From assembly GCF_026107455.2 (NCBI RefSeq), contig NZ_JAPCHY010000009.1, positions 62,001-126,000 of the forward strand: DNA of 64,000 nucleotides, written 5' to 3'. The stretch's first letter is position 1, and each line of letters starts with the position of its first letter. A program made the position numbers and the translations under genes. This document shows positions 34,360 to 43,144 of the stretch, piece after piece. The notes beneath the pieces are model-generated. The model worked only from the letters and a program-made list of their open reading frames with translations. It did not search any database and was not told the origin of the DNA. This stretch comes from Xanthomonas chitinilytica. GTDB lineage: Bacteria > Pseudomonadota > Gammaproteobacteria > Xanthomonadales > Xanthomonadaceae.

Positions 34360-35361
34360 TCAGGCGAAGTCGCGGATGCGACGGTGCAGGGATGCGATTC
34401 CGGGCTGGCCGAGGTACTGCTCCAGCAGCGGCCGGGCCGCTTCGCGGAAGGCCGGCATGTCGACCTCGTTGGATTTCACGCCGTAGTCGGCCACCGCCTG
34501 GCGCGCGGCATTTTCCGAAGCGTCCCAGCGCTCGCGCATGACCCCGACCGAGGCGCGCGCGGTCTCCAGCAGCAGCTGGCGGTCGGACGGGGCCAGCGCA
34601 TCGAAGCTGCGGCGCGACATCAGCAGCACGTCCGGCGCGTACGAATGCTCGCTCTGCGACCAGTAGTGCGCGGCCTCGAAGTGGCGGCTGGAATGGAAGC
34701 TGCGCATGTTGTTCTCGGCGCCGTCGATCATGTGCGTCTCCATGCCGGAGAAGGTGTCGCCCAGCGACATCGGCGTCGGATTGGCACCGAGCAGGCGCAT
34801 CAGCTGGATGAAGATGTCCGAGTTGGCCACGCGCAGCTTCAGCCCGTGCAGGTCCTGCGGCGAGACGATCGGGTGCTTGGTGTTGTAGAAGCAGCGCGCG
34901 CCCGAGTCGTAGATCGCCAGCCCCACCAGGTCGCGGCTCCCGAAGCCGGCCAGTACCGCCTCGGCGACGCCGCCGTCGAGCGCGCGGCGCATGTGCGCCA
35001 CCGAGTCGAACACGTACGGCAGGCACAGCGCCTGGGTCAGCGGGAACGCGTTGTTGAGCGCGCCGGAATAGACCCGGGTGATGTCGATGGCGCCGAAGCG
35101 CGCCATGTCGATCGCCTCGGATTCGCGCCCGAGCTGGCCGGAATGGTACTGGCGCAGCTTCACCCGGCCGCCGGTCTCGCGTTCCAGGGTCTCGCCGATC
35201 CACTGCACCGCGGTGACGGTGGGATAGTCGGCCACGTGCACGTCGGTGGCGGTCAGCACGTGGCGGCCGGCGCCGGCCGCATCGCGGCCCGAACAGGCCG
35301 ACAGCAGCGGTGCCGACAGCGCCGCGATGCCCCCGGCCAGAAAACCTCTTCGAGTAACCAT
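34360..35361 (-). CDS. TRAP transporter substrate-binding protein (DctP type)
   Basis: Extracytoplasmic binding protein of 333 residues. The N-terminus MVTRRGFLAGGIAALSAPLL has a twin-arginine motif and a lipobox (LLSAC, Cys near 22), so it is probably a Tat-exported lipoprotein. The TRAP-family core follows: GQLGRESEAIDMARFGAIDI near residue 75, LPYVFDSVAHMRRAL near 112, KLRVANSDIFIQLMRLLGANPTP near 175 with the Arg that binds the carboxylate, and ETHMIDGAENN near 210. Start at 35361; 40 bp after the FAH-like gene. It gives the transporter its specificity, here likely uronates. Confidence 0.92.
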   Translation of the reverse strand: MVTRRGFLAGGIAALSAPLLSACSGRDAAGAGRHVLTATDVHVADYPTVTAVQWIGETLERETGGRVKLRQYHSGQLGRESEAIDMARFGAIDITRVYSGALNNAFPLTQALCLPYVFDSVAHMRRALDGGVAEAVLAGFGSRDLVGLAIYDSGARCFYNTKHPIVSPQDLHGLKLRVANSDIFIQLMRLLGANPTPMSLGDTFSGMETHMIDGAENNMRSFHSSRHFEAAHYWSQSEHSYAPDVLLMSRRSFDALAPSDRQLLLETARASVGVMRERWDASENAARQAVADYGVKSNEVDMPAFREAARPLLEQYLGQPGIASLHRRIRDFA

Positions 35362-35401
35362 CTGCGCCCTCCCGCGCGGTTCCTGTCGTGGCCGCGGCGG
35401 A

Positions 35402-36229
35402 TCAGCCGGCGGCCACGGCCCTGCAAACGATCTCGCCATGGCCGCCGAAGCGGACCTGCGCCTGCTCGCCCACGGCGATGTCGTGGATGCCGGTGGCGTT
35501 GCCGGTGGCGATCAGCTCGCCCCGCTTCAGCGGCCGGCCGCGCCGCGCCGAACGGCCCAGAGCAAAGGCATACGCCGCGCGCAGGCCTCCCGGCAACAGG
35601 CAGGCGCCGCCGCTGCCGACCCGGCGGCCTTCGATCAGCGTCTCGGCCCGCAGCGCCGATTCGTCCAGCGTCTGCCAGCCGGGGATTTCCGGCCCCAGGA
35701 TCAGGCCGTTGTTGTTGCCGAAGTCGGAAACCACCACCCGCGGGCCGAGCTGGTTGATCGTCGCCAGCGGGCTGCTGGCCACTTCCACGCCGATGAACAG
35801 GGTGGCCGGCAACTGTGCGGCTTCCTCCGGCGTCCAGTGCAGCTTGTCGGCCGGGGCATCGGCGTCGAGCCGCAGCACGTATTCGGCCTCTACCGCGGCG
35901 AAACCGCCGGCATAGACCGGGATATCGACGATGGCACCGGTAGCATTCCAGAGCTTGCGCGAGAAGATCGGTCCCAGCAGGCGCTCGTCGCCGGAATGGT
36001 CGCGGCGCTCGGCGGCGATGTAGCCGACCTTCCAGCCGACCACGCGGTCGTCCCATTGGGCGATCGCCAGATCCTGCACCCCGTAGGCGGCCTGCAGATC
36101 TTCGGGAATCCGGCCGGGAAATTCCGGCAATGAACGGCCCTGCTGGCGGGCGCTGACGAATTGCCGGGCGATTTCAGCCGCGTCGGCCGGCGGCAGTTCC
36201 TGTTTGCCTTGATCGTTGCTCAAGCGCAT
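35402..36229 (-). CDS. FAH/2-keto-4-pentenoate hydratase-like protein
   Basis: Metal-dependent enzyme of about 275 residues from the fumarylacetoacetate hydrolase superfamily, hydratase branch. Visible: VVGWKVGYIAAERR near residue 60, the metal-ligand region AAVEAEYVLRLDAD near 108 (Glu-x-Glu), FIGVEVASSP near 145, NNNGLILGP near 172 and the C-terminal LIATGNATGIHDIAVGEQA. The start is uncertain: ATG at 36229 touches an AGGAG, while a GTG at 36250 would add seven residues. It heads the TRAP operon, next to a LacI-type operator. It may hydrate or cleave a keto acid from sugar-acid breakdown; true substrate unknown. Confidence 0.8.
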   Translation of the reverse strand: MRLSNDQGKQELPPADAAEIARQFVSARQQGRSLPEFPGRIPEDLQAAYGVQDLAIAQWDDRVVGWKVGYIAAERRDHSGDERLLGPIFSRKLWNATGAIVDIPVYAGGFAAVEAEYVLRLDADAPADKLHWTPEEAAQLPATLFIGVEVASSPLATINQLGPRVVVSDFGNNNGLILGPEIPGWQTLDESALRAETLIEGRRVGSGGACLLPGGLRAAYAFALGRSARRGRPLKRGELIATGNATGIHDIAVGEQAQVRFGGHGEIVCRAVAAG

Positions 36230-36284
36230 CTCCTGGGTGTCTTGTTGCACTGCCCATCGACAGTAGCTGGAAAGGCTGTATATG

Positions 36285-36300
36285 GTAAACCGGTGTCATT
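36285..36300 (+). promoter_or_regulatory. LacI-type operator in the divergent FAH/hydrolase promoter
   Basis: GTAAACCGGTGTCATT; the last fourteen bases equal, in the same plus-strand sense, those at the kduI operator. It lies 56 bp from the FAH-like start and 70 bp from the hydrolase start, and so can control both directions. Confidence 0.7.
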
Positions 36301-36369
36301 GGCAATGTGCGCTGCGACAGAACCGTTCCCTGCCGCGCCGCCCTGCCCCGCGCCACGCCCGGAAACCCG

Positions 36370-37350
36370 ATGATCGCCACCCTGCTTTCCACCGGCCTGC
36401 GGGCCACCCTGCTGGCCCTGGCCCTGTGCGGCCCGGCCATGGCCACCCCGACGTCCGATGCCGATGGCAGCGACGGCGCCTGCCTGCCGCTGTGGCCGGG
36501 CGGGCTCGCCCCCGGCGACGAACGCTTGCCGGAGCCGCTGCGGATCGTCGAGCGCAGCCACGACCCGCGGCTGCCGGACCGCTACGCCGAGCGCATCAGC
36601 GAACCGTGCATGACCGTGCACCGGCCGGCCCGGCCCAGCGGGGTCGCACTGCTGGTGATGCCCGGCGGCGGCTACCAGCGGGTGGTGCTGGACAAGGAAG
36701 GCAGCGCACTGCTGCCGGCGTTCGTCGACCAGGGCGGGACGACGCTGTTCGTGCTGCGCTACCGGCTGCCGGGGGAAGGCCACCGCGACCGCGACGCCGC
36801 GCTGGCCGACGCCCAGCGCGCGCTGCGGCTGATCCGGGCCGGCGCCGGGCGCTGGGGGATCGATCCGCGGCGGGTGGGGACGATGGGTTTCTCCGCCGGC
36901 GGCCATCTCGCCGCGCGCCTGGGCACCGGCTTCGCGCGGCAGCTGCATCCACCGCTGGACGCGGCCGACCGGCTCGATGCCCGCCCCGATTTCCAGTTGC
37001 TGGTGTACCCGGTGATCGACCTGGAAGGGCCGGACGCGCATCCGGGCTCGCGCCGGCAACTGCTTGGGGATGATCCGCCAATCGACGATGTTCGCCGCTA
37101 TTCGATGCAAAACAACGTCGAATCGAGCACTCCGCCCACTTTCCTGCTGCATGCCCAGGACGACGCGGCGGTCCCGGTCGGCAACAGCCTGCTGTTCTAC
37201 CAGGCACTGCAGCGCGCCGGAGTGCCGGCGCAGATGCACCTGTTCCCGCGCGGCGGCCACGGCTTCGGCGTGCGCGGCACCGCCGGCCTGACCGTGGCGG
37301 CGTGGCCACGACTGGCGCTGGACTGGATCCACGCCCTGCCCATGGAGTGA
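36370..37350 (+). CDS. Secreted alpha/beta hydrolase (acetylxylan-esterase-like)
   Basis: Esterase of 326 residues with a Sec signal (residues 1-26, ending AMA). The oxyanion motif MPGGGYQ near residue 98, the nucleophile elbow GFSAGGH near 180, the acidic HAQDDAAVP near 262 and the His in PRGGHGFGVRG near 298 give a full triad as in BD-FAE/acetylxylan esterase-like enzymes. ATG at 36370 is chosen because the signal begins there. It is 5 bp upstream of a carboxylesterase gene and shares a LacI-type operator with the divergent operon. It probably deacylates pectin or hemicellulose. Confidence 0.87.
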   Translation: MIATLLSTGLRATLLALALCGPAMATPTSDADGSDGACLPLWPGGLAPGDERLPEPLRIVERSHDPRLPDRYAERISEPCMTVHRPARPSGVALLVMPGGGYQRVVLDKEGSALLPAFVDQGGTTLFVLRYRLPGEGHRDRDAALADAQRALRLIRAGAGRWGIDPRRVGTMGFSAGGHLAARLGTGFARQLHPPLDAADRLDARPDFQLLVYPVIDLEGPDAHPGSRRQLLGDDPPIDDVRRYSMQNNVESSTPPTFLLHAQDDAAVPVGNSLLFYQALQRAGVPAQMHLFPRGGHGFGVRGTAGLTVAAWPRLALDWIHALPME

Positions 37351-37355
37351 CACCG

Positions 37356-38999
37356 ATGCCCAAGCCCCTGTCCCACCCCGTCCCGGCCACTGCCGGACTG
37401 CCCGACGATGGCGGCCGCCGCGACTTCCTGCTGACCGCCGCCCGGCTGGGCGCCGGATTGGCCGTGGCCGCCTCGCCGCTGGTCCACGCCGCGCCGGCGA
37501 CGTCGCTGGCGCGCACCCGCAGCGGCCGCATCGGCGGCCAGCGCGAGCAGGGCATCCACGTCTTCCGCGGCATCCCCTATGGCGCCGATACCGCCGCGCG
37601 CCGCTTCCGGCCGGCACTGCGCGAAACCGCCTGGCGCGGCGTGCGCGACGCACTGGACTACGGCAGCGCCGCGCCGCAGACCGGCCGCGACGGTCCCGGC
37701 AGCGAGGACTGCCTGTACCTCAACGTCTGGACCCCGGCGCTGCGCGACGGCGGACGACGGCCGGTGCTGGTCTACATCCACGGCGGCGGCTACAACAACG
37801 GCTCCGGCGCCGACCCGCTGTACGACGGCGGCAACCTGTGCCGGCGCGGCGACGTGGTGGTGGTCACCGTCAACCACCGCCTCAACCTGTTCGGCTACCT
37901 GTACCTGGCGCAGCTGGGCGGGCCGGCGCTGGCCGATTCGGGCAACGTCGGCCAGCTCGACCTGGTGCAGGCGCTGCACTGGGTGCGCGAGCACGCCGCC
38001 GAGTTCGGCGGCGACGCCGGCAACGTCACTGTGTTCGGCCAGTCCGGCGGCGGCGCCAAGATCGCCACGCTGATGGCGATGCCGGCGGCGAAGGGACTGT
38101 TCCACCGCGCCTGGACCATGAGCGGGCAGCAGGTGACCGCGGCCGGTCCGCGCGCGGCCACCCAGCGCGCGCGGCTGGTGCTGGAACACCTGGGCGTGCG
38201 TGACGCCGGGGCGCTGCTCGCGCTGCCGGCGCAGCAGTTGCTGGAAGCCACCCGCGTGCGCGATCCGTCGCCGGTGGAGGACACCGGCCTGTACCTGGGG
38301 CCGGTGCTGGATGCGCGGTCGCTGCCGGTGCATCCGTTCTGGCCGCAGGCGCCGGCGCAGTCGGCCGGGATCCCGCTGGTGATCGGCAACACCCGCGACG
38401 AGACCCGCGCCTTCCTCGGCAACGACCCGGACAACTTCGCGCTGGACTGGGAGGAATTGCCGGCGAAGCTGGAGGCCCAGCAATACGTCGACCTGCTGCC
38501 GTCGGTGGTGATCGCCGAATACCGGCGGCTGTACCCGCACTACACCCCGACGGAGGTGTTCTTCGCCGCCACCACCGCCGGCCGCTCGTGGCGCGGCGCG
38601 GTCGAGGAACTGGAGGCGCGCGCGCGCCAGCCGGCCGCCGCCGCGCCGACCTGGGCCTACCAGCTGGACTGGTACGACCGCGGCGGCGAAGCGGACCGGC
38701 TGCGCGCTTTCCACACGCTCGACATCCCGCTGGTGTTCGACAACCACCGCCAGCCCGGTTCGCGCACCGGCGACGGCGGCGAGGCGCAACGCATGGCCGG
38801 GGCCATGAGCGATGCGCTGCTGGCGTTCGCCCGCCACGGCGACCCCAACCACCCCGGCATCCCGCGCTGGGAACCGTATTCGCTGCCGCGGCGGCAGACG
38901 CTGCTGTTCGACGCGCCGGCCACGCTGACCGACGACCCGCGCGGCGGCGAGCGCCGCCTCTATCGGCAGGCGCCCTTCGTCCAGCGCGGCACGTTCTGA
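37356..38999 (+). CDS. Tat-exported type B carboxylesterase
   Basis: Carboxylesterase of 547 residues. The N-terminal GGRRDFLLTAARLGAGLAVA (residues 19-38) is a twin-arginine signal. Then: FRGIPYG near 70, SEDCLYLNVW near 117, oxyanion HGGGYNNG near 140, nucleophile GQSGGGAKI near 230 (Gly-Gln-Ser-Gly-Gly in place of the more usual GESAG) and the likely His in FHTLDIPLVFD near 450. It follows the acetylxylan-esterase-like gene by 5 bp. Substrate may be feruloyl, acetyl or methyl esters of the plant cell wall. It is about 30% longer-range related to, but not a close copy of, the carboxylesterase at 3-4.7 kb. Confidence 0.85.
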   Translation: MPKPLSHPVPATAGLPDDGGRRDFLLTAARLGAGLAVAASPLVHAAPATSLARTRSGRIGGQREQGIHVFRGIPYGADTAARRFRPALRETAWRGVRDALDYGSAAPQTGRDGPGSEDCLYLNVWTPALRDGGRRPVLVYIHGGGYNNGSGADPLYDGGNLCRRGDVVVVTVNHRLNLFGYLYLAQLGGPALADSGNVGQLDLVQALHWVREHAAEFGGDAGNVTVFGQSGGGAKIATLMAMPAAKGLFHRAWTMSGQQVTAAGPRAATQRARLVLEHLGVRDAGALLALPAQQLLEATRVRDPSPVEDTGLYLGPVLDARSLPVHPFWPQAPAQSAGIPLVIGNTRDETRAFLGNDPDNFALDWEELPAKLEAQQYVDLLPSVVIAEYRRLYPHYTPTEVFFAATTAGRSWRGAVEELEARARQPAAAAPTWAYQLDWYDRGGEADRLRAFHTLDIPLVFDNHRQPGSRTGDGGEAQRMAGAMSDALLAFARHGDPNHPGIPRWEPYSLPRRQTLLFDAPATLTDDPRGGERRLYRQAPFVQRGTF

Positions 39000-39089
39000 A
39001 GAAGCCGGCGATGCGGCCGCTCCTCTTCCGCATCGCGCCGGACGCGCGTTCGCCGCGCCGGCGAACAGGGAGCCGGTACCACGACGGAG

Positions 39090-39111
39090 GCCATCGCATC
39101 GATGCGATGGC
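39090..39111. promoter_or_regulatory. Perfect 22-bp palindrome upstream of the cysteine dioxygenase gene
   Basis: GCCATCGCATC-GATGCGATGGC, a gapless dyad 106 bp upstream of the ATG at 39217. Followed by further GGCAT/ATGCC half-sites at 39108-39170. It may be a regulator-binding site for the dioxygenase gene or part of a transcript end for the carboxylesterase gene; without a loop it is a poor terminator. Confidence 0.45.
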
Positions 39112-39216
39112 ATATGGCATGCGCTGCGGCGCCATGCGGCGATGCCATTTCATCGCCGCGCCCTTCCCGCGGATACGCGGAACAGGCCGTTAACCGCCAT
39201 GACCTAAACTCGGGCC

Positions 39217-39810
39217 ATGAACGACGATGTCCTGCAGTTCCCCGACTTCCCGGGCCGCGAGACGCTGGTGGCGCGGATCGACGCGGCGGTGGCGCCCGGC
39301 GATCCGGAGCAGGTGGTCGCGGCGTTGCGGCGCACCCTCACCGAGCTGATCGACGACCCGCAGGTGCGACTGCCCGATTGCGTGCGCCGGCCGCGCGCCG
39401 AGCGCTACGCCCGCCGCGAGCTGTACCGCAGCCCGGAGCACGGCTACAGCGTGGTGGCGATGAGCTGGGCGCCGGGCCAGGGCACGCCGCTGCACGACCA
39501 CAGCGGGCTGTGGTGCGTGGACGGCGTCTGGCAGGGCCGGTTGCAGGTCACCCAGTACGCGCTGCTGGAACGCAGCGGCGACCGCGCCCGCTTCCGCCCC
39601 GCCAGCACCGTGGCCGCCGCCCGCGGCAGCGCCGGCAGCCTGATCCCGCCGCACGAGTACCACATCCTGCACAACGCCAGCGACGACGCCCTGGCGGTAT
39701 CGGTGCACGTCTACCAGGCGGCGATGGAGCGCTGCGCGATCTTCCTGCCCGAACGCGACGACTGGTACCGCTGCCAGGAGCGGCAGCTGCAGACCGAAGC
39801 CGATTGCTGA
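39217..39810 (+). CDS. Cysteine dioxygenase-family thiol dioxygenase
   Basis: Non-haem iron cupin of 197 residues that oxidises a small thiol (cysteine, 3-mercaptopropionate or similar) to its sulfinate. The metal site is seen in GTPLHDHSGLWCVDG (HxH near residue 88) and the third His in PPHEYHILHNAS near 145. Bacterial members of this wording often prefer 3-mercaptopropionate; the sequence alone does not decide this. Single gene with its own upstream region; the folE gene on the other strand converges with it. ATG at 39217. Confidence 0.85.
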   Translation: MNDDVLQFPDFPGRETLVARIDAAVAPGDPEQVVAALRRTLTELIDDPQVRLPDCVRRPRAERYARRELYRSPEHGYSVVAMSWAPGQGTPLHDHSGLWCVDGVWQGRLQVTQYALLERSGDRARFRPASTVAAARGSAGSLIPPHEYHILHNASDDALAVSVHVYQAAMERCAIFLPERDDWYRCQERQLQTEADC

Positions 39811-39907
39811 ACGCTGCACCGGGCCGGCGACGGCATGCACTGGCCGCCTGCGAAGGAACGGCAGCGGGCATCGCACGCGATGCCTTGGCGACCCGCCACG
39901 CGCAGGA

Positions 39908-40504
39908 TCAGCGCTTGCCGCCCACTTCGATGAAGCGCAGGAATTCGGCGCGGGTGCGCGCGTCCTCGCGGAAGCTGCCGAGCATCTTCGAGGTGACCAT
40001 GCTGACGCCGCGCTTGTGGATGCCGCGGGTGGTCATGCACTCGTGCGCGCCTTCCACCACCACGCCCACGCCCAGCGGCTGCAGCACGTCCTGGATGCAC
40101 TGGGCGATCTGCGCGGTCATCTTCTCCTGCACCTGGAAGCGGCGCGCATAGGCCTCGACCACGCGCGCCAGCTTGGAGATGCCCACCACCTTGCCGGCCG
40201 GCAGGTAGCCCACGTGCACGCGGCCGATGATCGGCGCCATGTGGTGCTCGCAGTGGCTTTCGTACTCGATGTCGCGCAGCACGATCAGCTCGTCGTAGCC
40301 GGCCACTTCCTCGAAGGTGCGCTCCAGGTAGCCGCGCGGGTCCTCGCGGTAGCCGCTGAACCAGTCGCCATAGGCCTCGGCCACCCGCCGCGGGGTATCC
40401 AGCAGGCCCTCGCGGGCCGGGTCCTCGCCGGCCCAGCGCAACAGCGTGCGCACGGCGTCCTCGGCCTGGGCCTGGGTGACGGGCGGGTTCTTGGAATCGG
40501 CCAT
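39908..40504 (-). CDS. folE: GTP cyclohydrolase I
   Basis: First enzyme of tetrahydrofolate (and tetrahydropterin) synthesis, making 7,8-dihydroneopterin triphosphate from GTP. 198 residues, normal length. Zn site and catalysis: [20 protein letters not shown] near residue 85 (Cys-x-x-His) and the second Cys in [21 protein letters not shown] near 155. Strong N-terminal [17 protein letters not shown]. Start at 40504. Monocistronic, divergent from the peptidase gene at 40698. It can also supply the cofactor for PhhA if the host uses tetrahydropterin. Confidence 0.96.
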   Translation of the reverse strand: MADSKNPPVTQAQAEDAVRTLLRWAGEDPAREGLLDTPRRVAEAYGDWFSGYREDPRGYLERTFEEVAGYDELIVLRDIEYESHCEHHMAPIIGRVHVGYLPAGKVVGISKLARVVEAYARRFQVQEKMTAQIAQCIQDVLQPLGVGVVVEGAHECMTTRGIHKRGVSMVTSKMLGSFREDARTRAEFLRFIEVGGKR

Positions 40505-40697
40505 GACGGACTGCGCCTGTATTGCGGGGGGCGCCATGCTACCAGCCGGACCCGGCCGGGGCATGTCCGGCCGCTACAGCGCGGGCGCGGCCATCGGCCC
40601 GGTTGCGCGCTGCCACCGTGCTGCGCGGCATCCGTGCGGCAGCGGGATGGCGGTTTGTCCGGCACAATCGGCGCTTCGTCTACCAAGGAGCGTCTCC

Positions 40698-42557
40698 ATG
40701 CGCCGACTGCCCGCCTGCAGCACCCTCGCCCTGGCCCTTGCCCTGGGGTTGGCCGCCTGTTCCCCGCAGCCGTCCGGCGGCGACGCCGCCGGCACCGCCC
40801 AGCAGGCGGAGAGCGAATCCGAGCGCCTGAACGCCTGGTTCGAGAGCCAGTACGAGGAACTGCTGCAGTTCAGCCCGACGCAGCTGACCTTCCTTGGCCG
40901 CAAGGAGCTCAACGACCAGCTCGACGACATGTCCGAGGCCGGCATCGACAAGCGCCTGGCCTGGCTCGAGGCATCGGTGAAGGAGATGGAATCCAGCTTC
41001 GACCGCGACAAGCTGGATCCGGAAGCGCAGCTGTCCTGGGAGCTGTGGAAGCGCCAGTACCAAAGCGAGCGCGACGGCCGGCTGTTCCTGGGCAACCGCT
41101 ACCCGTTCGACCAGATGAGCGGCATCCACAGCATGGCGCCGACCTTCCTGATCAACTTCCACAAGGTCGACGACGAGAAGGACTACCTGGCCTACGTCTC
41201 GCGCCTGCAGAAGCTGCCGGTGCTGTTCGACCAGCTGCTCGAGCGCGCCCGCGCCTCCGCCGCGCAGGGCATCCGCCCGCCGCGGTTCGCCTACGAGGGC
41301 GTGATCGAGCAGTCGCGCAAGGTGGTCGGCGGCGCGCCGTTCGACGACGGCAAGGACAGCGCGCTGTGGGCCGACGCCCAGGCCAAGGCCGACGCACTGG
41401 CGGAAAAGGGCGCCGTCACCGCCGAACGCGCCGCCGAGTTGAAGCAGCAGGCGCGCGACGCGCTGCTGCAGAACGTCGCACCCGCCTATGCGCGCGTGCT
41501 CGCCTTCGCCGAGGAGGAACTGCCCAAGGCCGCCGTCGACGCCTCCGGCGTGGGCAGCACCCAGGCCAACGGCGCCGACTACTACGCCTACCAGCTGCGC
41601 GAGAACACCACCACCGCGATGAGCGCCGACGAGATCCACCAGCTCGGCCTGTCCGAAGTGGCGCGGCTGCGCGGCGAGATGGAAGCGCTGATGCGGCAGG
41701 TGGAGTTCAAGGGCGACCTGCAGGCGTTCTTCAGGTTCCTCGACAGCGACCCGCGCTTCCGCTTCGCCAACACCGACGAGGGCCGCCAGGGCTACATCGA
41801 CGCGGCCACCGCCGCCATCGACAACATCAAGCAGCACCTGCCCGAATACTTCGGCCTGCTGCCCAAGGCCGACCTGGTGGTGCGCCGGGTGGAAGCCTTC
41901 CGCGAGCAGGACGGCGCCGCCCAGCACTACTACCCCGGTACCCCGGACGGCTCGCGCGCCGGCATCTACTACGCGCACCTGTCGGACATGAAGGCGATGC
42001 CGAAGACCGAACTGGAGGTGATCGCCTACCACGAGGGCCTGCCCGGCCACCACATGCAGATCTCCATCGCCCAGGAGCTGACCGGCGTGCCGACCTTCCG
42101 CACCCAGCAGTTCACCACCGCCTACACCGAGGGCTGGGGCCTGTACTCGGAATGGCTGGCCAAGGAGATGCCCGGCACCTACCAGGACCCGTATTCGGAG
42201 TACGGCCGGCTGATGTCGGAGATGTGGCGCGCGATCCGCCTGGTGGTGGACACCGGCCTGCACGCCAAGGGCTGGACCGAGCAGCAGGCGGTGGACTACT
42301 TCCGCCAGAACAGCTCCATCCCGCAGGCCGCCATCCAGTCCGAAGTGCGGCGCTACCTGGTCAATCCCGGCCAGGCCACCGCCTACAAGATCGGCATGAT
42401 CAAGATCCAGCAGCTGCGCGCCAAGGCCGAGGCCGAGCTGGGCGAGGCCTTCGACATCCGCGGCTTCCACGACGCCGTGCTCGGCGGCGGCGCCATGCCG
42501 CTGGACCTGCTGGAACAGCGTGTGGACCGCTGGATCGCCGACAAGAAGGCGGGCTGA
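40698..42557 (+). CDS. DUF885 zinc-dependent peptidase-like lipoprotein
   Basis: Large lipoprotein of 619 residues (lipobox LGLAAC, Cys near 21) of the DUF885 family, a gluzincin fold related to M3/M32-type carboxypeptidases. The zinc motif HEGLPGHHMQ lies near residue 450 with the third ligand Glu in TAYTEGWGLYSEWL near 475, so the catalytic site is complete. ATG at 40698 has AAGGAG upstream. It is expected in the periplasm, cutting peptides. A strong terminator follows at 42590. Single gene. Confidence 0.9.
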   Translation: MRRLPACSTLALALALGLAACSPQPSGGDAAGTAQQAESESERLNAWFESQYEELLQFSPTQLTFLGRKELNDQLDDMSEAGIDKRLAWLEASVKEMESSFDRDKLDPEAQLSWELWKRQYQSERDGRLFLGNRYPFDQMSGIHSMAPTFLINFHKVDDEKDYLAYVSRLQKLPVLFDQLLERARASAAQGIRPPRFAYEGVIEQSRKVVGGAPFDDGKDSALWADAQAKADALAEKGAVTAERAAELKQQARDALLQNVAPAYARVLAFAEEELPKAAVDASGVGSTQANGADYYAYQLRENTTTAMSADEIHQLGLSEVARLRGEMEALMRQVEFKGDLQAFFRFLDSDPRFRFANTDEGRQGYIDAATAAIDNIKQHLPEYFGLLPKADLVVRRVEAFREQDGAAQHYYPGTPDGSRAGIYYAHLSDMKAMPKTELEVIAYHEGLPGHHMQISIAQELTGVPTFRTQQFTTAYTEGWGLYSEWLAKEMPGTYQDPYSEYGRLMSEMWRAIRLVVDTGLHAKGWTEQQAVDYFRQNSSIPQAAIQSEVRRYLVNPGQATAYKIGMIKIQQLRAKAEAELGEAFDIRGFHDAVLGGGAMPLDLLEQRVDRWIADKKAG

Positions 42558-42589
42558 GGCGGCCGCCAGGCGTCTTCCGCCACCGCCGC

Positions 42590-42633
42590 GCAACGCAGAA
42601 GGGCCGGGTCGATACCCGGCCCTTCTGCGTTGC
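42590..42633 (+). terminator. Strong hairpin after the DUF885 gene
   Basis: A perfect 20-bp stem (GCAACGCAGAAGGGCCGGGT and its complement) with loop CGAT, 33 bp past the stop of the DUF885 gene and 43 bp before the Rrf2 gene. It insulates the two units. Confidence 0.85.
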
Positions 42634-42656
42634 GGGCGGTTTGCACCGCGCCCTTT

Positions 42657-42679
42657 CATGTAATACCGTAAGTTACATG
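42657..42679 (+). promoter_or_regulatory. Palindromic operator at the Rrf2 start
   Basis: CATGTAA-N9-TTACATG, a perfect dyad whose right arm includes the ATG at 42677. Spacing and AT-rich arms resemble sites of Rrf2-family dimers; it implies autoregulation by blocking promoter and start. Confidence 0.7.
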
Positions 42680-43144
42680 AAACGCGACAGCAAACTGTCC
42701 TCGGTGCTGCACGTGCTGCTGCACATGGCCCAGCATGGCCGCCCGCTGACCTCCGAGGTGCTGGCCGGCTACCTGGACACCCACCCGGTGGTGGTGCGGC
42801 GGGTGCTGTCGCGCCTGCGCGAGTGCGGCTACGTCGCGTCCAGCAAGGGCCATGGCGGCGGCTGGACCCTCGCCTGCGACCTGCATGCGGTGACCCTGCT
42901 GGACGTCTACCACGCCGTGGGCGAGCCGACCGTCTTTGCCATGGGCCATCGCATCGAGCAGCCCGAATGCCTGGTCGAGCAGGCGGTGAACGAAGCCCTG
43001 GACGACGCCTTCCGCCGCGCCGAGGCGCTGCTGGTCGAGCGCCTGGGCCGCGTCACCCTCGCCGACCTGGCCGCCTCGTTCGGCCGCCGCATGCGGCGTC
43101 GATCCCAACATCCCTGCGGGAGCAAGGACCATGCAGCGCAATGA
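42677..43144 (+). CDS. Rrf2 family transcriptional regulator
   Basis: DNA-binding protein of 155 residues: winged HTH with LTSEVLAGYLDTHPVVVRRVLSRL at residues 24-47 and the wing SSKGHGGGWTLACDLHAVTL, then the long dimer helix. Unlike IscR or NsrR it lacks the Cys triad; only one Cys (EQPECLVEQ) falls in that region, so it probably holds no Fe-S cluster and may sense thiols or metabolites. It overlaps the flavoprotein gene by 14 bp and sits on a perfect palindrome, so it likely controls itself and that gene. Confidence 0.88.
   Translation: MKRDSKLSSVLHVLLHMAQHGRPLTSEVLAGYLDTHPVVVRRVLSRLRECGYVASSKGHGGGWTLACDLHAVTLLDVYHAVGEPTVFAMGHRIEQPECLVEQAVNEALDDAFRRAEALLVERLGRVTLADLAASFGRRMRRRSQHPCGSKDHAAQ

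Noticed and set aside
32755-35757. A 1000-codon open frame on the plus strand opposite the TRAP genes
   Set aside because: It is a high-GC shadow, with His/Arg/Gln-rich composition and no domain; the minus strand has three clear TRAP genes.
40016-43144. A 1042-codon open frame across folE, the DUF885 gene and the Rrf2 gene
   Set aside because: Only its last part is real (Rrf2 from 42677). The rest is antisense or out of frame.
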